DNA of 39,872 nucleotides from Patescibacteria group bacterium (GCA_018825385.1 JAHJEX010000054.1:1-39872); one strand, 5' to 3'; shown: positions 31,046 through 39,848, numbered from the stretch's first letter. Numbers and translations: made by a program. Notes: a model not told the origin generated them from the letters alone.

Positions 31046-33226
31046 TTATAATGGATTTAGAAAGTATTCCGATTGTGTAGTTCCGTTAACTGTAACGGAA
31101 GTATTCAATACTTCATAACCGGCAAGAGTGATATCTATTGAATAGGTGTCAGCGTCCAGTCCGCTGAAAAATACTTGTCCAGGAGGAATGCATGCTGATG
31201 TGTAGCCGAGCTGTAGGCTGGTGACAATGGGGGAGTAAGCTATGTTTTCACTGGACAAGAATACTTTATACTTTGCATATTGGTCGCCGTTATGGCCCTC
31301 ATGAATTTGGGTCCCACTTGTTGCATAGTAACTTCCACTTGTTCCATCTGGGCCGATAAAACCCCATGTTGAGTTGTCCGTATTAGTAGCTAGTTGAACT
31401 TTCATGCTTTCTAAACCAGTTTCAGGTTGCTGTGCAAAAGGGGTCCAGGTTAGTGTTCCAAAAGTGCTTGTAGTGCCTGTGTTAAAAGAAGAAGATGTTA
31501 GTGATCCAGATGATTGAAATGCTTCAATACTGTATGAAATTGTTATATCTTGAATTGCTGGTGTTACTAGAGGATCAATCGTTGAAAGTTCAGCCCTAAA
31601 CATCAAATCTCCACCAGTAGTAACGAAATCATGCTCTACGCCAACTGTCACTGGCTCAAAATTAATTCCACCGTTTGCCGATATGAAATATGAAATTGTT
31701 TGACCATCTAACGTCTCATTCACAGAAAGCGTTGCTTTTGTTAGCTTACCAAGTTCTGTATTAAGCTTTGTAGTTTGAGCTACTCCATTAAGCATATATT
31801 CACCAGCATTGTCCGCAAGCTGTATTTGCTCAAAGGCTGTGTTCCAATCTGCAGTAGTTGCAGTTGCATCTTTATAGTTATCTGTTGAAAAACTATCGAA
31901 AAAATTACCAGGAGTTTCAAAAGAAGAAAGAATAAGGTTCCCTGGCGTCGAAGTAACATCAACTGTTCCACTATCAATCTCGTATTTAGTTGAATCACTA
32001 TAGTCTGATTGGCCACTTCCTCCTGACCAGTCATTCTGCAGGAAAAAACCATAGCCAGTTATTTTGGATTCATCGTAGCCGGATTTACTCAATCTAACAT
32101 CTGCAGCAGTTAATGCGATCTCAGTTCCTGCATCTTTGACGGAAACGCGTAATGAATTAGTAGTATGATCAGCTAAAACAAGTGATGTAGTTTGAAATGT
32201 GTTGGGCAAAATATTAAGTAAGACCGGAGGAATTATTCCAGCAATATCATAATCAGTTGCTGTTTCTAGCAAAGTGTAGCTGTCCCATTCCAAATCATCT
32301 AATTCAAGAGTTCCTTCTGAATTTGTGGGTGGTTCAGAAGAATACTTTAAAGTATCAGGATCAGTTCCTATCAGTTTTTCTCCCCAGATTGCAAGAGAAA
32401 TATTTGGCATCATTTCGCATGCGCTACCAACAGTGTTAATGGTTAGTGAACTTACAAGATCAATTGCAAAACTGGCTTCTGTGACATCTTCTTCAACAAT
32501 TGTTAAGTCCGGCTTGATGGGGTGGGGGAGATTAATTAGATCAACTGCGTAAGTTGAATCATTGCTGTACGAATCTTTAGAAACCTCTACGTGATAGCCT
32601 CCAACACTTGGTGGTAAGCTAAGAACCTGCAGATTTCCATCATTGTCTGTTGTATTTGTAATGTCTATCCAAGGATCTACAAGCGTGTTTGTAATATGTA
32701 CTGTTGCCTGCGGAACAGGTTGTCCCGAGGCATTGAAAACTTGTATTAAAAGTGAGCCTGTATTCTCTGCAGACTCCAATCCTTTTGGCGCAACTAGCGT
32801 TGATAGCAATACAGGATCTGCGAGCGGTTTATTCCACTTAACACTAACTTCAACCTTCTTATAGTCGTTTGGGGTCGTGTCTTGAGGTTTTCCCACGATT
32901 GTACCGGCAGCATTGCCATCAAAAGGATCGTCGTGAAAGTCAATTCGAGTCTCAACGACAAATTCGAAATTATTTCTTAGCAGAGTTGTGGTGGACGGAA
33001 GATTACCAGGAGGCCAACCAGTGGTCGTTCCAACATCTGCATAGGGCATATTTCGTACTATTTCCAGCTTCTCGTTGGCGATGGCAGTCGCCGTCACTTT
33101 TGATCTTGACATAGCAAGCGCCTGGATGCCTCTATCAAAGCCTGAAATTATAAAAACACTGGATGTAACAAAAATTCCTATCACAACAATCAATTCGATT
33201 AGACTAAAACCTTTTTGTTGTTTCAT
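31046..33226 (-). CDS. Giant type IV pseudopilin with Ig-like/carboxypeptidase-regulatory-like domains
   Basis: 726 residues from ATG 33226; an ATG at 33247 would add seven residues but would sit almost at the predicted transcript start. Leader MKQQKG, then mature FSLIELIVVIGIFV with Glu+5. AIANEKLEIVRNMPYADVG (about 53-71) is the PilV/GspI pattern. Beyond residue 165 come beta domains: SGQPVPQATVHITNT with GGYHVEVSKDSY (carboxypeptidase regulatory-like), more beta repeats, and a final GLDADTYSIDITLAGYEV at the C-terminus. Ordinary pseudopilins are 100-250 residues. The extra beta domains suggest an adhesin presented at the pilus tip. First gene of its operon. Confidence 0.85.
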   Translation of the reverse strand: MKQQKGFSLIELIVVIGIFVTSSVFIISGFDRGIQALAMSRSKVTATAIANEKLEIVRNMPYADVGTTTGWPPGNLPSTTTLLRNNFEFVVETRIDFHDDPFDGNAAGTIVGKPQDTTPNDYKKVEVSVKWNKPLADPVLLSTLVAPKGLESAENTGSLLIQVFNASGQPVPQATVHITNTLVDPWIDITNTTDNDGNLQVLSLPPSVGGYHVEVSKDSYSNDSTYAVDLINLPHPIKPDLTIVEEDVTEASFAIDLVSSLTINTVGSACEMMPNISLAIWGEKLIGTDPDTLKYSSEPPTNSEGTLELDDLEWDSYTLLETATDYDIAGIIPPVLLNILPNTFQTTSLVLADHTTNSLRVSVKDAGTEIALTAADVRLSKSGYDESKITGYGFFLQNDWSGGSGQSDYSDSTKYEIDSGTVDVTSTPGNLILSSFETPGNFFDSFSTDNYKDATATTADWNTAFEQIQLADNAGEYMLNGVAQTTKLNTELGKLTKATLSVNETLDGQTISYFISANGGINFEPVTVGVEHDFVTTGGDLMFRAELSTIDPLVTPAIQDITISYSIEAFQSSGSLTSSSFNTGTTSTFGTLTWTPFAQQPETGLESMKVQLATNTDNSTWGFIGPDGTSGSYYATSGTQIHEGHNGDQYAKYKVFLSSENIAYSPIVTSLQLGYTSACIPPGQVFFSGLDADTYSIDITLAGYEVLNTSVTVNGTTQSEYFLNPL

Positions 33227-33255
33227 TGGTATAATTGCACGTTGCATTGAATTTT

Positions 33256-33264
33256 ATTATACCA
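33256..33264 (-). promoter_or_regulatory. Extended -10 promoter of the pseudopilin operon
   Basis: Minus-strand TGGTATAAT (33264-33256) fits TGnTATAAT; the -35 at 17 bp (TTCGAT) is poor. The start falls about 33248-33250, 1-2 nt before ATG 33247 and about 22 nt before ATG 33226, which favours the second as the true start. Confidence 0.6.
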
Positions 33265-33288
33265 TAATATCAGAAAAAATCGAACTAA

Positions 33289-33317
33289 TTGACACTTAGA
33301 ACAGAAAAAGATATTTT
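33289..33317 (+). promoter_or_regulatory. Promoter of the cysteine desulfurase gene
   Basis: Perfect TTGACA (33289-33294), 17 bp, TATTTT (33312-33317). The start near 33324 leaves about 11 nt before the ATG at 33335. It diverges from the pseudopilin promoter 25 bp away. Confidence 0.65.
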
Positions 33318-33334
33318 ATCTGTATCAGCAAAAT

Positions 33335-34519
33335 ATGAATTCAAAAATAAAAAATAGAATATACCTTGATTATGCTGCAACTACACCTTTGGATCCATTG
33401 GTAGTAAAGGCAATGGAGCCATATTTTGTTACCAAATTTGGTAATCCAAATAGTCCTCATGGTTTTGGACAGGAGGCATTGGCAGCTGTTGATCTGGCAA
33501 GGGAAGTGCTTGCCAGATTTTGTAATTGCTCTATGGGGGAGATTATTTTTACATCTGGTGCAACTGAAAGCAATAACCTTGCTATCCGTGGAGTTATCAG
33601 GAAGTATCAGCAAATAATTGAAAAACCAGAGATTATCACAACAAGAATTGAGCACCCCTCTGTTTTAAACACATGTCGTGATATGGAAAATCAAAATATG
33701 AAGGTGAAATATCTTTCAACAGGTAGTGATGGAATAGTGAAAATTGCAAATTTTAAGAAGCTAATCACTGATTCTACAGCACTAGTAAGCGTAATGTATG
33801 CAAATAATGAAATCGGTACAATCCAACCGATCAGAGAAATTGGAAAACTATTGGAGAATATCAACAAAAATCGCAAGACACCTGTATTGTTCCACACTGA
33901 TGCTGTCCAAGCTGCAGGAACATTAAAATGTGATGTTGACTATTTGCATGTTGATTTGCTCTCACTCTCCGGGCATAAAATTTATGGTCCAAAGGGAGTT
34001 GGTTCGCTATATGTTAAAAACGGTACACCAATTCATGGAATTCAAACTGGTGGTGATCAGGAATATACTTTAAGGGCAGGCACAGTTCCAGTTCCCAATA
34101 TTGTAGGTTTCGGAAAGGCGGTCGATTTGCTCATCTATCATCAAGAGCAGGATAAAAAAAGGATGGAATTTCTGCGTAATTGGACATTCGAGCAGATTGT
34201 AAAATTAATGCCGGATATTAAAGTATCTGGTGACTTAAATAATTCAAGACTTGCTAACAATCTACATTTGCGCGTCGATAAAATAAATGGTGGAGACGTT
34301 ATGTTTCTACTAGACACACAAGCAAGTATAGCCGTTTCTACTGGTTCAGCATGCACGGCCGGAGCACCAGAGCCTTCAAAAGTTTTAACTGAAATTGGGC
34401 TGAATCAAAAACAGTCCCAAGAAGGAGTTCGGGTTACTTTAGGTAGAATGACAACAAAATCAGAAATGAAAAAATTTATTTCCTGTTATATTCACGCTAT
34501 AAATACTTTGAAGGAGTAA
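33335..34519 (+). CDS. Cysteine desulfurase (NifS/IscS family)
   Basis: A 394-residue PLP enzyme taking sulfur from cysteine for Fe-S clusters or tRNA thiolation. Seen are YLDYAATTPLDPLV at the N-terminus, TSGATESNNLA (about 75-85), EHPSVLNT, NNEIGTIQPI, FHTDAVQAAG (about 186-195), the PLP Lys215 in SGHKIYGPKG and the persulfide Cys340 in STGSACTAGA. It is a lone plus-strand gene between two pilus blocks, with no iscU or mnmA beside it. Its stop is one base from that of the convergent small pil gene. Confidence 0.94.
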   Translation: MNSKIKNRIYLDYAATTPLDPLVVKAMEPYFVTKFGNPNSPHGFGQEALAAVDLAREVLARFCNCSMGEIIFTSGATESNNLAIRGVIRKYQQIIEKPEIITTRIEHPSVLNTCRDMENQNMKVKYLSTGSDGIVKIANFKKLITDSTALVSVMYANNEIGTIQPIREIGKLLENINKNRKTPVLFHTDAVQAAGTLKCDVDYLHVDLLSLSGHKIYGPKGVGSLYVKNGTPIHGIQTGGDQEYTLRAGTVPVPNIVGFGKAVDLLIYHQEQDKKRMEFLRNWTFEQIVKLMPDIKVSGDLNNSRLANNLHLRVDKINGGDVMFLLDTQASIAVSTGSACTAGAPEPSKVLTEIGLNQKQSQEGVRVTLGRMTTKSEMKKFISCYIHAINTLKE

Positions 34520-34520
34520 A

Positions 34521-34811
34521 CTACTGAAATGGATTTGAAGAAGGAAAATATATTCTAGTTGATTTTTTAACTTTTTCCTCAGAGTGAGTTATTACTTGCT
34601 CAAAAAGAGTTTGGTTGACAACCTCTTTTTTTCTTTGGATCAAAGCTGGATCAATCGATGTTTGATTAAAAAATGGTATAAATAAGTTTTGATAGAGGAA
34701 GAAAAGGATATAAAAACAGTAAAGAATGATTGCAAGATAAACAACCCGGTGGCCATTACGTTTCACATATGGGAGGTATTTGCCAAAAGAAATTGATGTT
34801 TTCATTTTCAT
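34521..34811 (-). CDS. Small membrane protein at the pilP position
   Basis: 96 residues from ATG 34811, 1 bp past the pilO stop; an ATG at 34865 would overlap pilO by 53 bp and is disfavoured. A cytoplasmic N-terminus (MKMKTSISFGKYLPYVKRNG) leads to one membrane helix (about 22-46) and a polar tail of about 50 residues. It follows pilM-pilN-pilO, where Gram-negatives carry pilP, but no lipoprotein signal or PilP motif is visible. It is probably an accessory of the PilMNO inner-membrane assembly platform. No homologue is recognised. Confidence 0.65.
   Translation of the reverse strand: MKMKTSISFGKYLPYVKRNGHRVVYLAIILYCFYILFFLYQNLFIPFFNQTSIDPALIQRKKEVVNQTLFEQVITHSEEKVKKSTRIYFPSSNPFQ
34602..34632 (+). 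terminator. Intrinsic terminator for the cysteine desulfurase, inside the opposing gene
   Basis: On the plus strand AAAAAGA (34602-34608), a 4-nt bulge, GGTT (34613-34616), a 3-nt loop, AACC (34620-34623), then TCTTTTT and further Ts to 34632. It lies about 83 bp past the desulfurase stop, within the coding region of the convergent small membrane protein. Confidence 0.45.
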
Positions 34812-34812
34812 A

Positions 34813-35358
34813 CTATTGCCAATAAACTTTTGATGAAATTTGGACACTAATTTTACCGACTGCATCTTCGTTTGGAGAATTTTCAGAGGAAAGTGTCATT
34901 GTGTCGATAATTAGATAAAAAGGTTGTTGTTCAATCGCTAAGGCCCAATTGATTAATTCTGTGTACGATGAATTATATTTGATGTTAATAGTGCTCATGA
35001 ACAAGCCTGACTCAAGAGCAATTGGATTTGATAAGCTAAGATCTTGATTATTTATATTGCTTTCTCGAGCTATATTTTCGAGCACTGTGATCAGTTCTAA
35101 AGTATCCTGCTGCGAAAACAATGTTGACGAAACCCTGCCATGATTTGCAGCAATTTCCATTATCTGACGTTCCAGATGTACAAGATCCTGTCTCTGCTGT
35201 GTTATGAATTCATAATTTACCCTCTGATCGTAAATATCTTGATCAAGAGAGATAATGTTACGTTGTTGCGGCAAAATCACTGCAAAAACAATTACCAGTA
35301 CTGCAGTTATCCCTAGTGCTGCAATAATCAAAAGTTTAATTTTTGGTGTTAGCTTCAT
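34813..35358 (-). CDS. pilO: Type IV pilus assembly protein PilO
   Basis: A 181-residue bitopic protein: short basic N-terminus MKLTPKIK, one membrane helix (about 9-29), a coiled-coil segment (about 35-70, SLDQDIYDQRVNYEFITQQR), then a ferredoxin-like C-terminal domain with ELITVLENIARESNI and ELINWALAIEQQPFYLIID, the PilO pattern. It partners PilN in the inner-membrane alignment complex. The start overlaps the pilN stop by 4 bp (ATGA), so the two are co-translated. Confidence 0.85.
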   Translation of the reverse strand: MKLTPKIKLLIIAALGITAVLVIVFAVILPQQRNIISLDQDIYDQRVNYEFITQQRQDLVHLERQIMEIAANHGRVSSTLFSQQDTLELITVLENIARESNINNQDLSLSNPIALESGLFMSTINIKYNSSYTELINWALAIEQQPFYLIIDTMTLSSENSPNEDAVGKISVQISSKVYWQ

Positions 35359-35921
35359 AGTGAGCCTACCTCAATCTGAGGATTAATAGTTACTTGTCCG
35401 CTGAGTGTGAATGAAATATTTTCTTTCGAAAGTAAATTTGAAATAGGGGACTCGATATTACTATAAAAAGGAGATTGTTCTAGATTATTCTTGAATGCCA
35501 ATAATGAATCACGCGTGTCAGCATTGCCGGAAAATTGGAACGTCAAATTGGTTTTTTGGATTGTAAAAGAGGTTAGCGTAACACCATTTGCCACAGTCTT
35601 TGCAGTTTCAATCAAAACAGGTGACCATGCGACATATTCAGATTGTATTGCACTAACATTTCCTAAAAGCGAATTAAAGTTTTGCACGGTCTGACCAAGA
35701 TTCAATGATTTTTCATTCTCGGTTTGCTCTTTTAAAGTGAGAGTGTCTGACGCAATAGTATCCAGCTTACTTTGCAAAACCATTTGAGAGGCAAATAGGG
35801 TTGCCGCAATAATTATTAATACCACCACAGACAATACTATTATCGACTGCACTAATCGATAATTCTTTTGGAATTGATTCGCGTCCCGCTGTGCGGGGGA
35901 TGTAAAATTAAGTGTTATCAT
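35355..35921 (-). CDS. pilN: Type IV pilus assembly protein PilN
   Basis: A 188-residue bitopic protein. The N-terminal MITLNFTSPAQRD is a variant of the short PilN motif that docks into PilM, followed by one membrane helix (about 27-48, VQSIIVLSVVVLIIIAATLF), a coiled-coil segment (about 50-85) and a ferredoxin-like domain with FTIQKTNLTFQFSGNADTRD (about 120-139). It overlaps pilM by 14 bp and pilO by 4 bp. It forms the PilM-PilN-PilO platform linking the cytoplasmic motor and the pilus. Confidence 0.86.
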   Translation of the reverse strand: MITLNFTSPAQRDANQFQKNYRLVQSIIVLSVVVLIIIAATLFASQMVLQSKLDTIASDTLTLKEQTENEKSLNLGQTVQNFNSLLGNVSAIQSEYVAWSPVLIETAKTVANGVTLTSFTIQKTNLTFQFSGNADTRDSLLAFKNNLEQSPFYSNIESPISNLLSKENISFTLSGQVTINPQIEVGSL

Positions 35922-36945
35922 GATTTAATGCCCTAAGTGCAAGCCCAATAGCAGTTGCATAAGATGATTGTGTTTCTACGGTGATAAGATTTGTGTCCTT
36001 ATTTGAAATATTTAGGAGTGAATCTCCCTTTTGGATCTTCAAGCCAAGTCTCAAAACTAATTCATTTTGTAGCTCAAGCAGGTTTGCGCCACCGCCAGTT
36101 AGTAGGATGCTTGAAACTGGGTTTTGGCCAGTGTGATGTGCCTGATAAAATTCAATTATTTGCTTCACTTTTTCAACTAATGATTCTAATTGATTGCTAA
36201 GTATCGATGCTACTGCTCCTTTACCAACATTTTTGCTTAAACCCCCTATCCTTTTTGCTTTCTCTGCCTCCTCATAAGAAAGTGACAGATTTTTCATAAT
36301 CAAACTTGTCATTAGATTGCCTGAAATCTCAGTAAGAGCAGATGTAAATTGAATAGTTGAATGATCAACAATAACAAAGCTTGTACGATCAAGACCAATA
36401 TCGATTACTAGAACGCTCTCCTTTGAATTTAGAGGTTCTTCAGGCATTATGGCTCGAACAATTGCAGCTGATTCAATTTCTAAAACGTACGGAACTAGCT
36501 TCGCTTTGCCAATTACATCTTGATAGGATTCTACGATTGACTTTGGTACTGCTCCTACTAAGATGGATTCACTCTCTGTCCCTTTGTTTACTATTTGCCA
36601 GTCAATATACATTTTTGAGAGATCGTCAGGTATATGGTTTGCAAGTTCAGACTTAATGATTTCGTCTGATGGTTCAGAATTTTCTTTCATGTGCAAGACT
36701 TTTATGAAACTTTTCCGCTCTGGAAGACACGATACAACCTTTTTGGAATGTGGTCTCCGTGGTTTTGCGGCTTGAACAAGATTAGAGATTATAGATTGCA
36801 GCGAGTCCGGTTTGACAATTTCGCCTTCATTGATAATGCCGGGAGGGACCGGAACTTCACTTACAGATTCAATAGAAACACTTTTCCTTTTCTTTTCCAA
36901 GGAAACAAGTCTTAACATCCTGTCACTTATATCTAAACCAAACAT
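35908..36945 (-). CDS. pilM: Type IV pilus assembly protein PilM
   Basis: 345 residues from ATG 36945, 4 bp after pilC; an in-frame TTG at 36963 would overlap pilC and add six residues. It is an actin-like ATPase fold protein: MFGLDISDRMLRLVSL opens as in PilM, with VVSCLPERKSFIKVL (about 67-81), LVIDIGLDRTSFVIVD (about 190-205) and SILLTGGGANLLEL (about 282-295) as phosphate and adenosine motifs. It sits at the cytoplasmic face and binds PilN. Confidence 0.9.
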   Translation of the reverse strand: MFGLDISDRMLRLVSLEKKRKSVSIESVSEVPVPPGIINEGEIVKPDSLQSIISNLVQAAKPRRPHSKKVVSCLPERKSFIKVLHMKENSEPSDEIIKSELANHIPDDLSKMYIDWQIVNKGTESESILVGAVPKSIVESYQDVIGKAKLVPYVLEIESAAIVRAIMPEEPLNSKESVLVIDIGLDRTSFVIVDHSTIQFTSALTEISGNLMTSLIMKNLSLSYEEAEKAKRIGGLSKNVGKGAVASILSNQLESLVEKVKQIIEFYQAHHTGQNPVSSILLTGGGANLLELQNELVLRLGLKIQKGDSLLNISNKDTNLITVETQSSYATAIGLALRALNHDNT

Positions 36946-36949
36946 TGAA

Positions 36950-38053
36950 TTATATTTGTCCAACTAATGAATAAATAGGCATTATAACCGCAAGGGCAAC
37001 TGCACCAACGGCAACTCCAATCACGAGCATTAAAACTGGTTCAATAACAGCAGCCAAATTCTCCATGGTATTGGATACTTCTTCTTCATAAAAATTAGCC
37101 ATGTCTTCTGAAGTTGTATCTAGTGTTCCGGATTCTTCTCCAATATTTATAATTTGTGTGATTAATGGAGGAAACAGATCAGGATTCTTTTCTAGCGTTT
37201 CTCGGACCGAGATTCCCTTTTTTAATTCTTCTGCGGATTGCTTTAAATAGTCCTTATAAATAACATTCTTAGATGCCCTCGAAATAATCAAAAAAGTCTC
37301 AACAATTGGAATATCTGTTTTTAGTAGCGAGCTTAAGCTTCTAGTGAAATTAGCCAGATTAACCTTTTTTATAATTGGTGAAACAATTGGTATTTTAAGC
37401 AGCAAGGCGTGATATTGCCTTTTGCCTTTTACAGTTTTTAAGTAACGAGCCAAAAGGAAAATGACTAAAGCGACAGCGATTATAACATAAATTAAATATG
37501 TAGACATGAAGTCGGTCAATCCTATCAAAACTCTTGTAGGTAAAGGTAAGTCGGCTTGTGCGTCCGTGTAGAGTGATGTGATGTTCGGTAGAACGAAGAT
37601 CACCATGGCTATGCCAATTGCAACCATAGCGATTGTAACTATAGCAGGATAAGTCAGTGCATTTTTTACTTTTGCTCTAAGTTCGTGACTTTTTTTAAGT
37701 TGAATACTAAGTCTGCGTAATACTTCATCCAACTTACCACTTGCTTCGCCAGCTTCTAACATGCTAACAAAAGTTTCGGAAAATGTTTTGGGATGTTTTC
37801 CCGCAGCCTTTGAGAGTGGAGTGCCTTTTTCAACATCTTCACGCATTTCTTGGATAGTTTTCCTGAATCCTTCATGTTCAACTTGCAGATTAATTGTTTC
37901 TAAGGCTTTTGCAAGAGAAAAACCAGTTCTTACCATGATTTCTAATTGCTGAACAAAGAAAAGTCTTTGGACAAGCGTAATTCTTTTCCGAGGGCCAAGA
38001 AAACCTTGCTTTTTTTTCTTTTGCTTGTTTGCTTTTTTTTGTTCTTCTGCCAT
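36950..38053 (-). CDS. pilC: Type IV pilus inner-membrane platform protein PilC
   Basis: A 367-residue polytopic protein with two T2SF domains (about 28-155 and 235-360). The first has QLEIMVRTGFSLAKALE and FVSMLEAGEASGKLDEVL; the second has FTRSLSSLLKTDIPI and QIINIGEESGTLDTT, the repeated E-x-SGxLD signature. Membrane helices are near 138-160, 180-203 and 335-357. The N-terminus is strongly basic (KKANKQKKKKQGFLGPRKR). It starts 3 bp after pilB and forms the core through which PilB drives pilin insertion. Confidence 0.93.
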   Translation of the reverse strand: MAEEQKKANKQKKKKQGFLGPRKRITLVQRLFFVQQLEIMVRTGFSLAKALETINLQVEHEGFRKTIQEMREDVEKGTPLSKAAGKHPKTFSETFVSMLEAGEASGKLDEVLRRLSIQLKKSHELRAKVKNALTYPAIVTIAMVAIGIAMVIFVLPNITSLYTDAQADLPLPTRVLIGLTDFMSTYLIYVIIAVALVIFLLARYLKTVKGKRQYHALLLKIPIVSPIIKKVNLANFTRSLSSLLKTDIPIVETFLIISRASKNVIYKDYLKQSAEELKKGISVRETLEKNPDLFPPLITQIINIGEESGTLDTTSEDMANFYEEEVSNTMENLAAVIEPVLMLVIGVAVGAVALAVIMPIYSLVGQI

Positions 38054-38056
38054 TGC

Positions 38057-39790
38057 TTAATCCTTTGTTACACGGAGCACTTCCTCAATTGTAGTTATCC
38101 CGCTTTTTGCTTTTATAAACCCATCTTGGATCAGACTAATAAATCCTTGCTTATTTGCTTCTTCATAAAGTTTTTCAGGAGGTGCTTGATTAACAATGAG
38201 TTCCGCCATTGCTTTATTAATCTCCAAAATTTCATAAATGCCCATCCTCCCTTTATATCCTTCGTGATTGCATTCTTTGCATCCATGGCCGCGATAAAAA
38301 AGTAATGAACTCATTGGTGAATCAGCCGAATCAATAATTCCCTCTCTTTCCATTACTGACAGAATATCCTTAAAATTAAGCTGTGATTCCAATTGAGTAA
38401 TATTACTCTTAGTTAGTTCATAACTCTCTATACAATGAATACATACTTTTCTTACTAAACGCTGTGCCACAATAACGTTTGTAGTAGAGGCAACAAGAAA
38501 GGGAGGAATGCCCATTTCCTGAATTCGGGGAAGTGCACCAACAGCGTCATTGGTATGAAGCGTTGATAATACTAGATGCCCCGTCATGGCAGAATGGACA
38601 CCAATCTCCGCAGTTTCTTTATCGCGGATTTCTCCAACCATGATAATATTTGGATCCTGCCTGAGCAATGAACGTAATCCTTGAGCAAATGTTAGGCCAA
38701 TCCGGGGATTAACTTGCGTTTGATTTATCCTAGGCATTCGGTACTCGATTGGGTCTTCAATTGTAGAAATATTTACCTTTGGATTATTCAGAATATTCAG
38801 GATAGTATAGAGTGTAGTCGTTTTGCCTGACCCTGTAGGCCCCGTAACTAAAATCATCCCATGAGGCTTTTTTACCGCTCTTTTAATTATTTTCAGCGGA
38901 TTTGCTAAAAATCCTAGTTGTTCTAATGTAAGAATCTGTGATGATTGGTCTAGAAGACGTAAAACAGTTTTTTCCCCGTCAAATATTGGAATAATTGAAA
39001 CACGAAATGATACTTTATATTCCTTAGATTTTATTTTAAATCTGCCATCTTGTGGTAGTCGGTGTTCATCTAGCTTTAGGTTGGCAAGAATTTTAATCCG
39101 AGCAACTATTCCCGAATGGATTTGTTTTGGTAAAGTCATAGCGTCGCGCAATACTCCATCAATTCGATACCTGACAATAACCTCGTTTTCAGCAGGTTCA
39201 ATGTGAATATCTGAAGCATCTTCAAATATTGCATATTCTAAAATCGTATCAACAATTCTTATTACAGGAAGATCCTTTGCTAACTCCTTCAGGGTTCCTT
39301 TCGCTGAATCCTTTTGGGTTTTGTCATCCTCATGAGTCATTTCATCCACCGTTGCCTTTAAACCTTTGTGATACATCTTCAATGCTTCTGTTATCATCTG
39401 GGGAGAAGTTACATACACGCTTGGTTCTTTTCCAGATTTCTTTTTTATGAAATCAAAAATCTCCAAATCCAAAGGATCAAGAGATGCGATCTTTATTTTA
39501 TCGTCTGTCTGGTCAAACGCAATTACATTGTGAGTCTGTGCAATTGATTCAGGTAAGAAATTTAGTATATCCTTTCGGATTGTCAGAGTTTCAAGACTAA
39601 TAAATGGGACATGCAAAGACTTTGCATATAATTCATACAGTGATTTCTCACTTATAATTTTTTCTTTATAAAGATGCTCAACCCAGTCTTTGTTTTGCTT
39701 TTTTGCTTCTGCCTGCGATTCTGATACGTCGGCTTCAGAAAGAATTTTATTTGTGAGTAGGAGCTTCTCTATTTGTTTTAACGGTAGCAT
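38057..39790 (-). CDS. pilB: Type IV pilus assembly ATPase PilB (GspE family)
   Basis: A 577-residue secretion ATPase. The N-terminal MshEN-like domain (about 1-150) contains FISLETLTIRKDILNFLP. The catalytic core has DASDIHIEPAENEVIVRYRIDG (around 193-214, read in parts), Walker A GPTGSGKTTTLY (about 315-326), the Asp-box LLRQDPNIIMVGEIRD (about 370-385), the His-box MTGHLVLSTLHTND, and a zinc-binding pair of CxxC motifs, CIHC (about 447) and CKEC (about 505). It powers pilus extension from the cytoplasm. First gene of the pilB-C-M-N-O operon behind a strong promoter. Confidence 0.95.
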   Translation of the reverse strand: MLPLKQIEKLLLTNKILSEADVSESQAEAKKQNKDWVEHLYKEKIISEKSLYELYAKSLHVPFISLETLTIRKDILNFLPESIAQTHNVIAFDQTDDKIKIASLDPLDLEIFDFIKKKSGKEPSVYVTSPQMITEALKMYHKGLKATVDEMTHEDDKTQKDSAKGTLKELAKDLPVIRIVDTILEYAIFEDASDIHIEPAENEVIVRYRIDGVLRDAMTLPKQIHSGIVARIKILANLKLDEHRLPQDGRFKIKSKEYKVSFRVSIIPIFDGEKTVLRLLDQSSQILTLEQLGFLANPLKIIKRAVKKPHGMILVTGPTGSGKTTTLYTILNILNNPKVNISTIEDPIEYRMPRINQTQVNPRIGLTFAQGLRSLLRQDPNIIMVGEIRDKETAEIGVHSAMTGHLVLSTLHTNDAVGALPRIQEMGIPPFLVASTTNVIVAQRLVRKVCIHCIESYELTKSNITQLESQLNFKDILSVMEREGIIDSADSPMSSLLFYRGHGCKECNHEGYKGRMGIYEILEINKAMAELIVNQAPPEKLYEEANKQGFISLIQDGFIKAKSGITTIEEVLRVTKD

Positions 39791-39819
39791 AGTCTGTTTT
39801 TAGTATCAAAACTGCTAAA

Positions 39820-39848
39820 ATTATATCACAGAATTGCCATAAAGTCAA
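39820..39848 (-). promoter_or_regulatory. Near-consensus promoter of the pilBCMNO operon
   Basis: Minus-strand TTGACT (39848-39843), 17 bp, perfect TATAAT (39825-39820), also preceded by TGA to give an extended -10. The start near 39813 leaves about 23 nt before the pilB ATG at 39790. No clear Shine-Dalgarno sequence is present in that leader. Confidence 0.75.

Noticed and set aside
36946-36963. TTG start adding six residues to PilM
   Set aside because: The ATG at 36945 gives the normal PilM N-terminus (FGLDI directly after Met) and avoids overlap with pilC.
28-39790. UGA recoded as glycine, as in some candidate phyla
   Set aside because: TGA terminates several genes cleanly (for example at 28-30 and 6100-6102) and no in-frame TGA interrupts a conserved gene.
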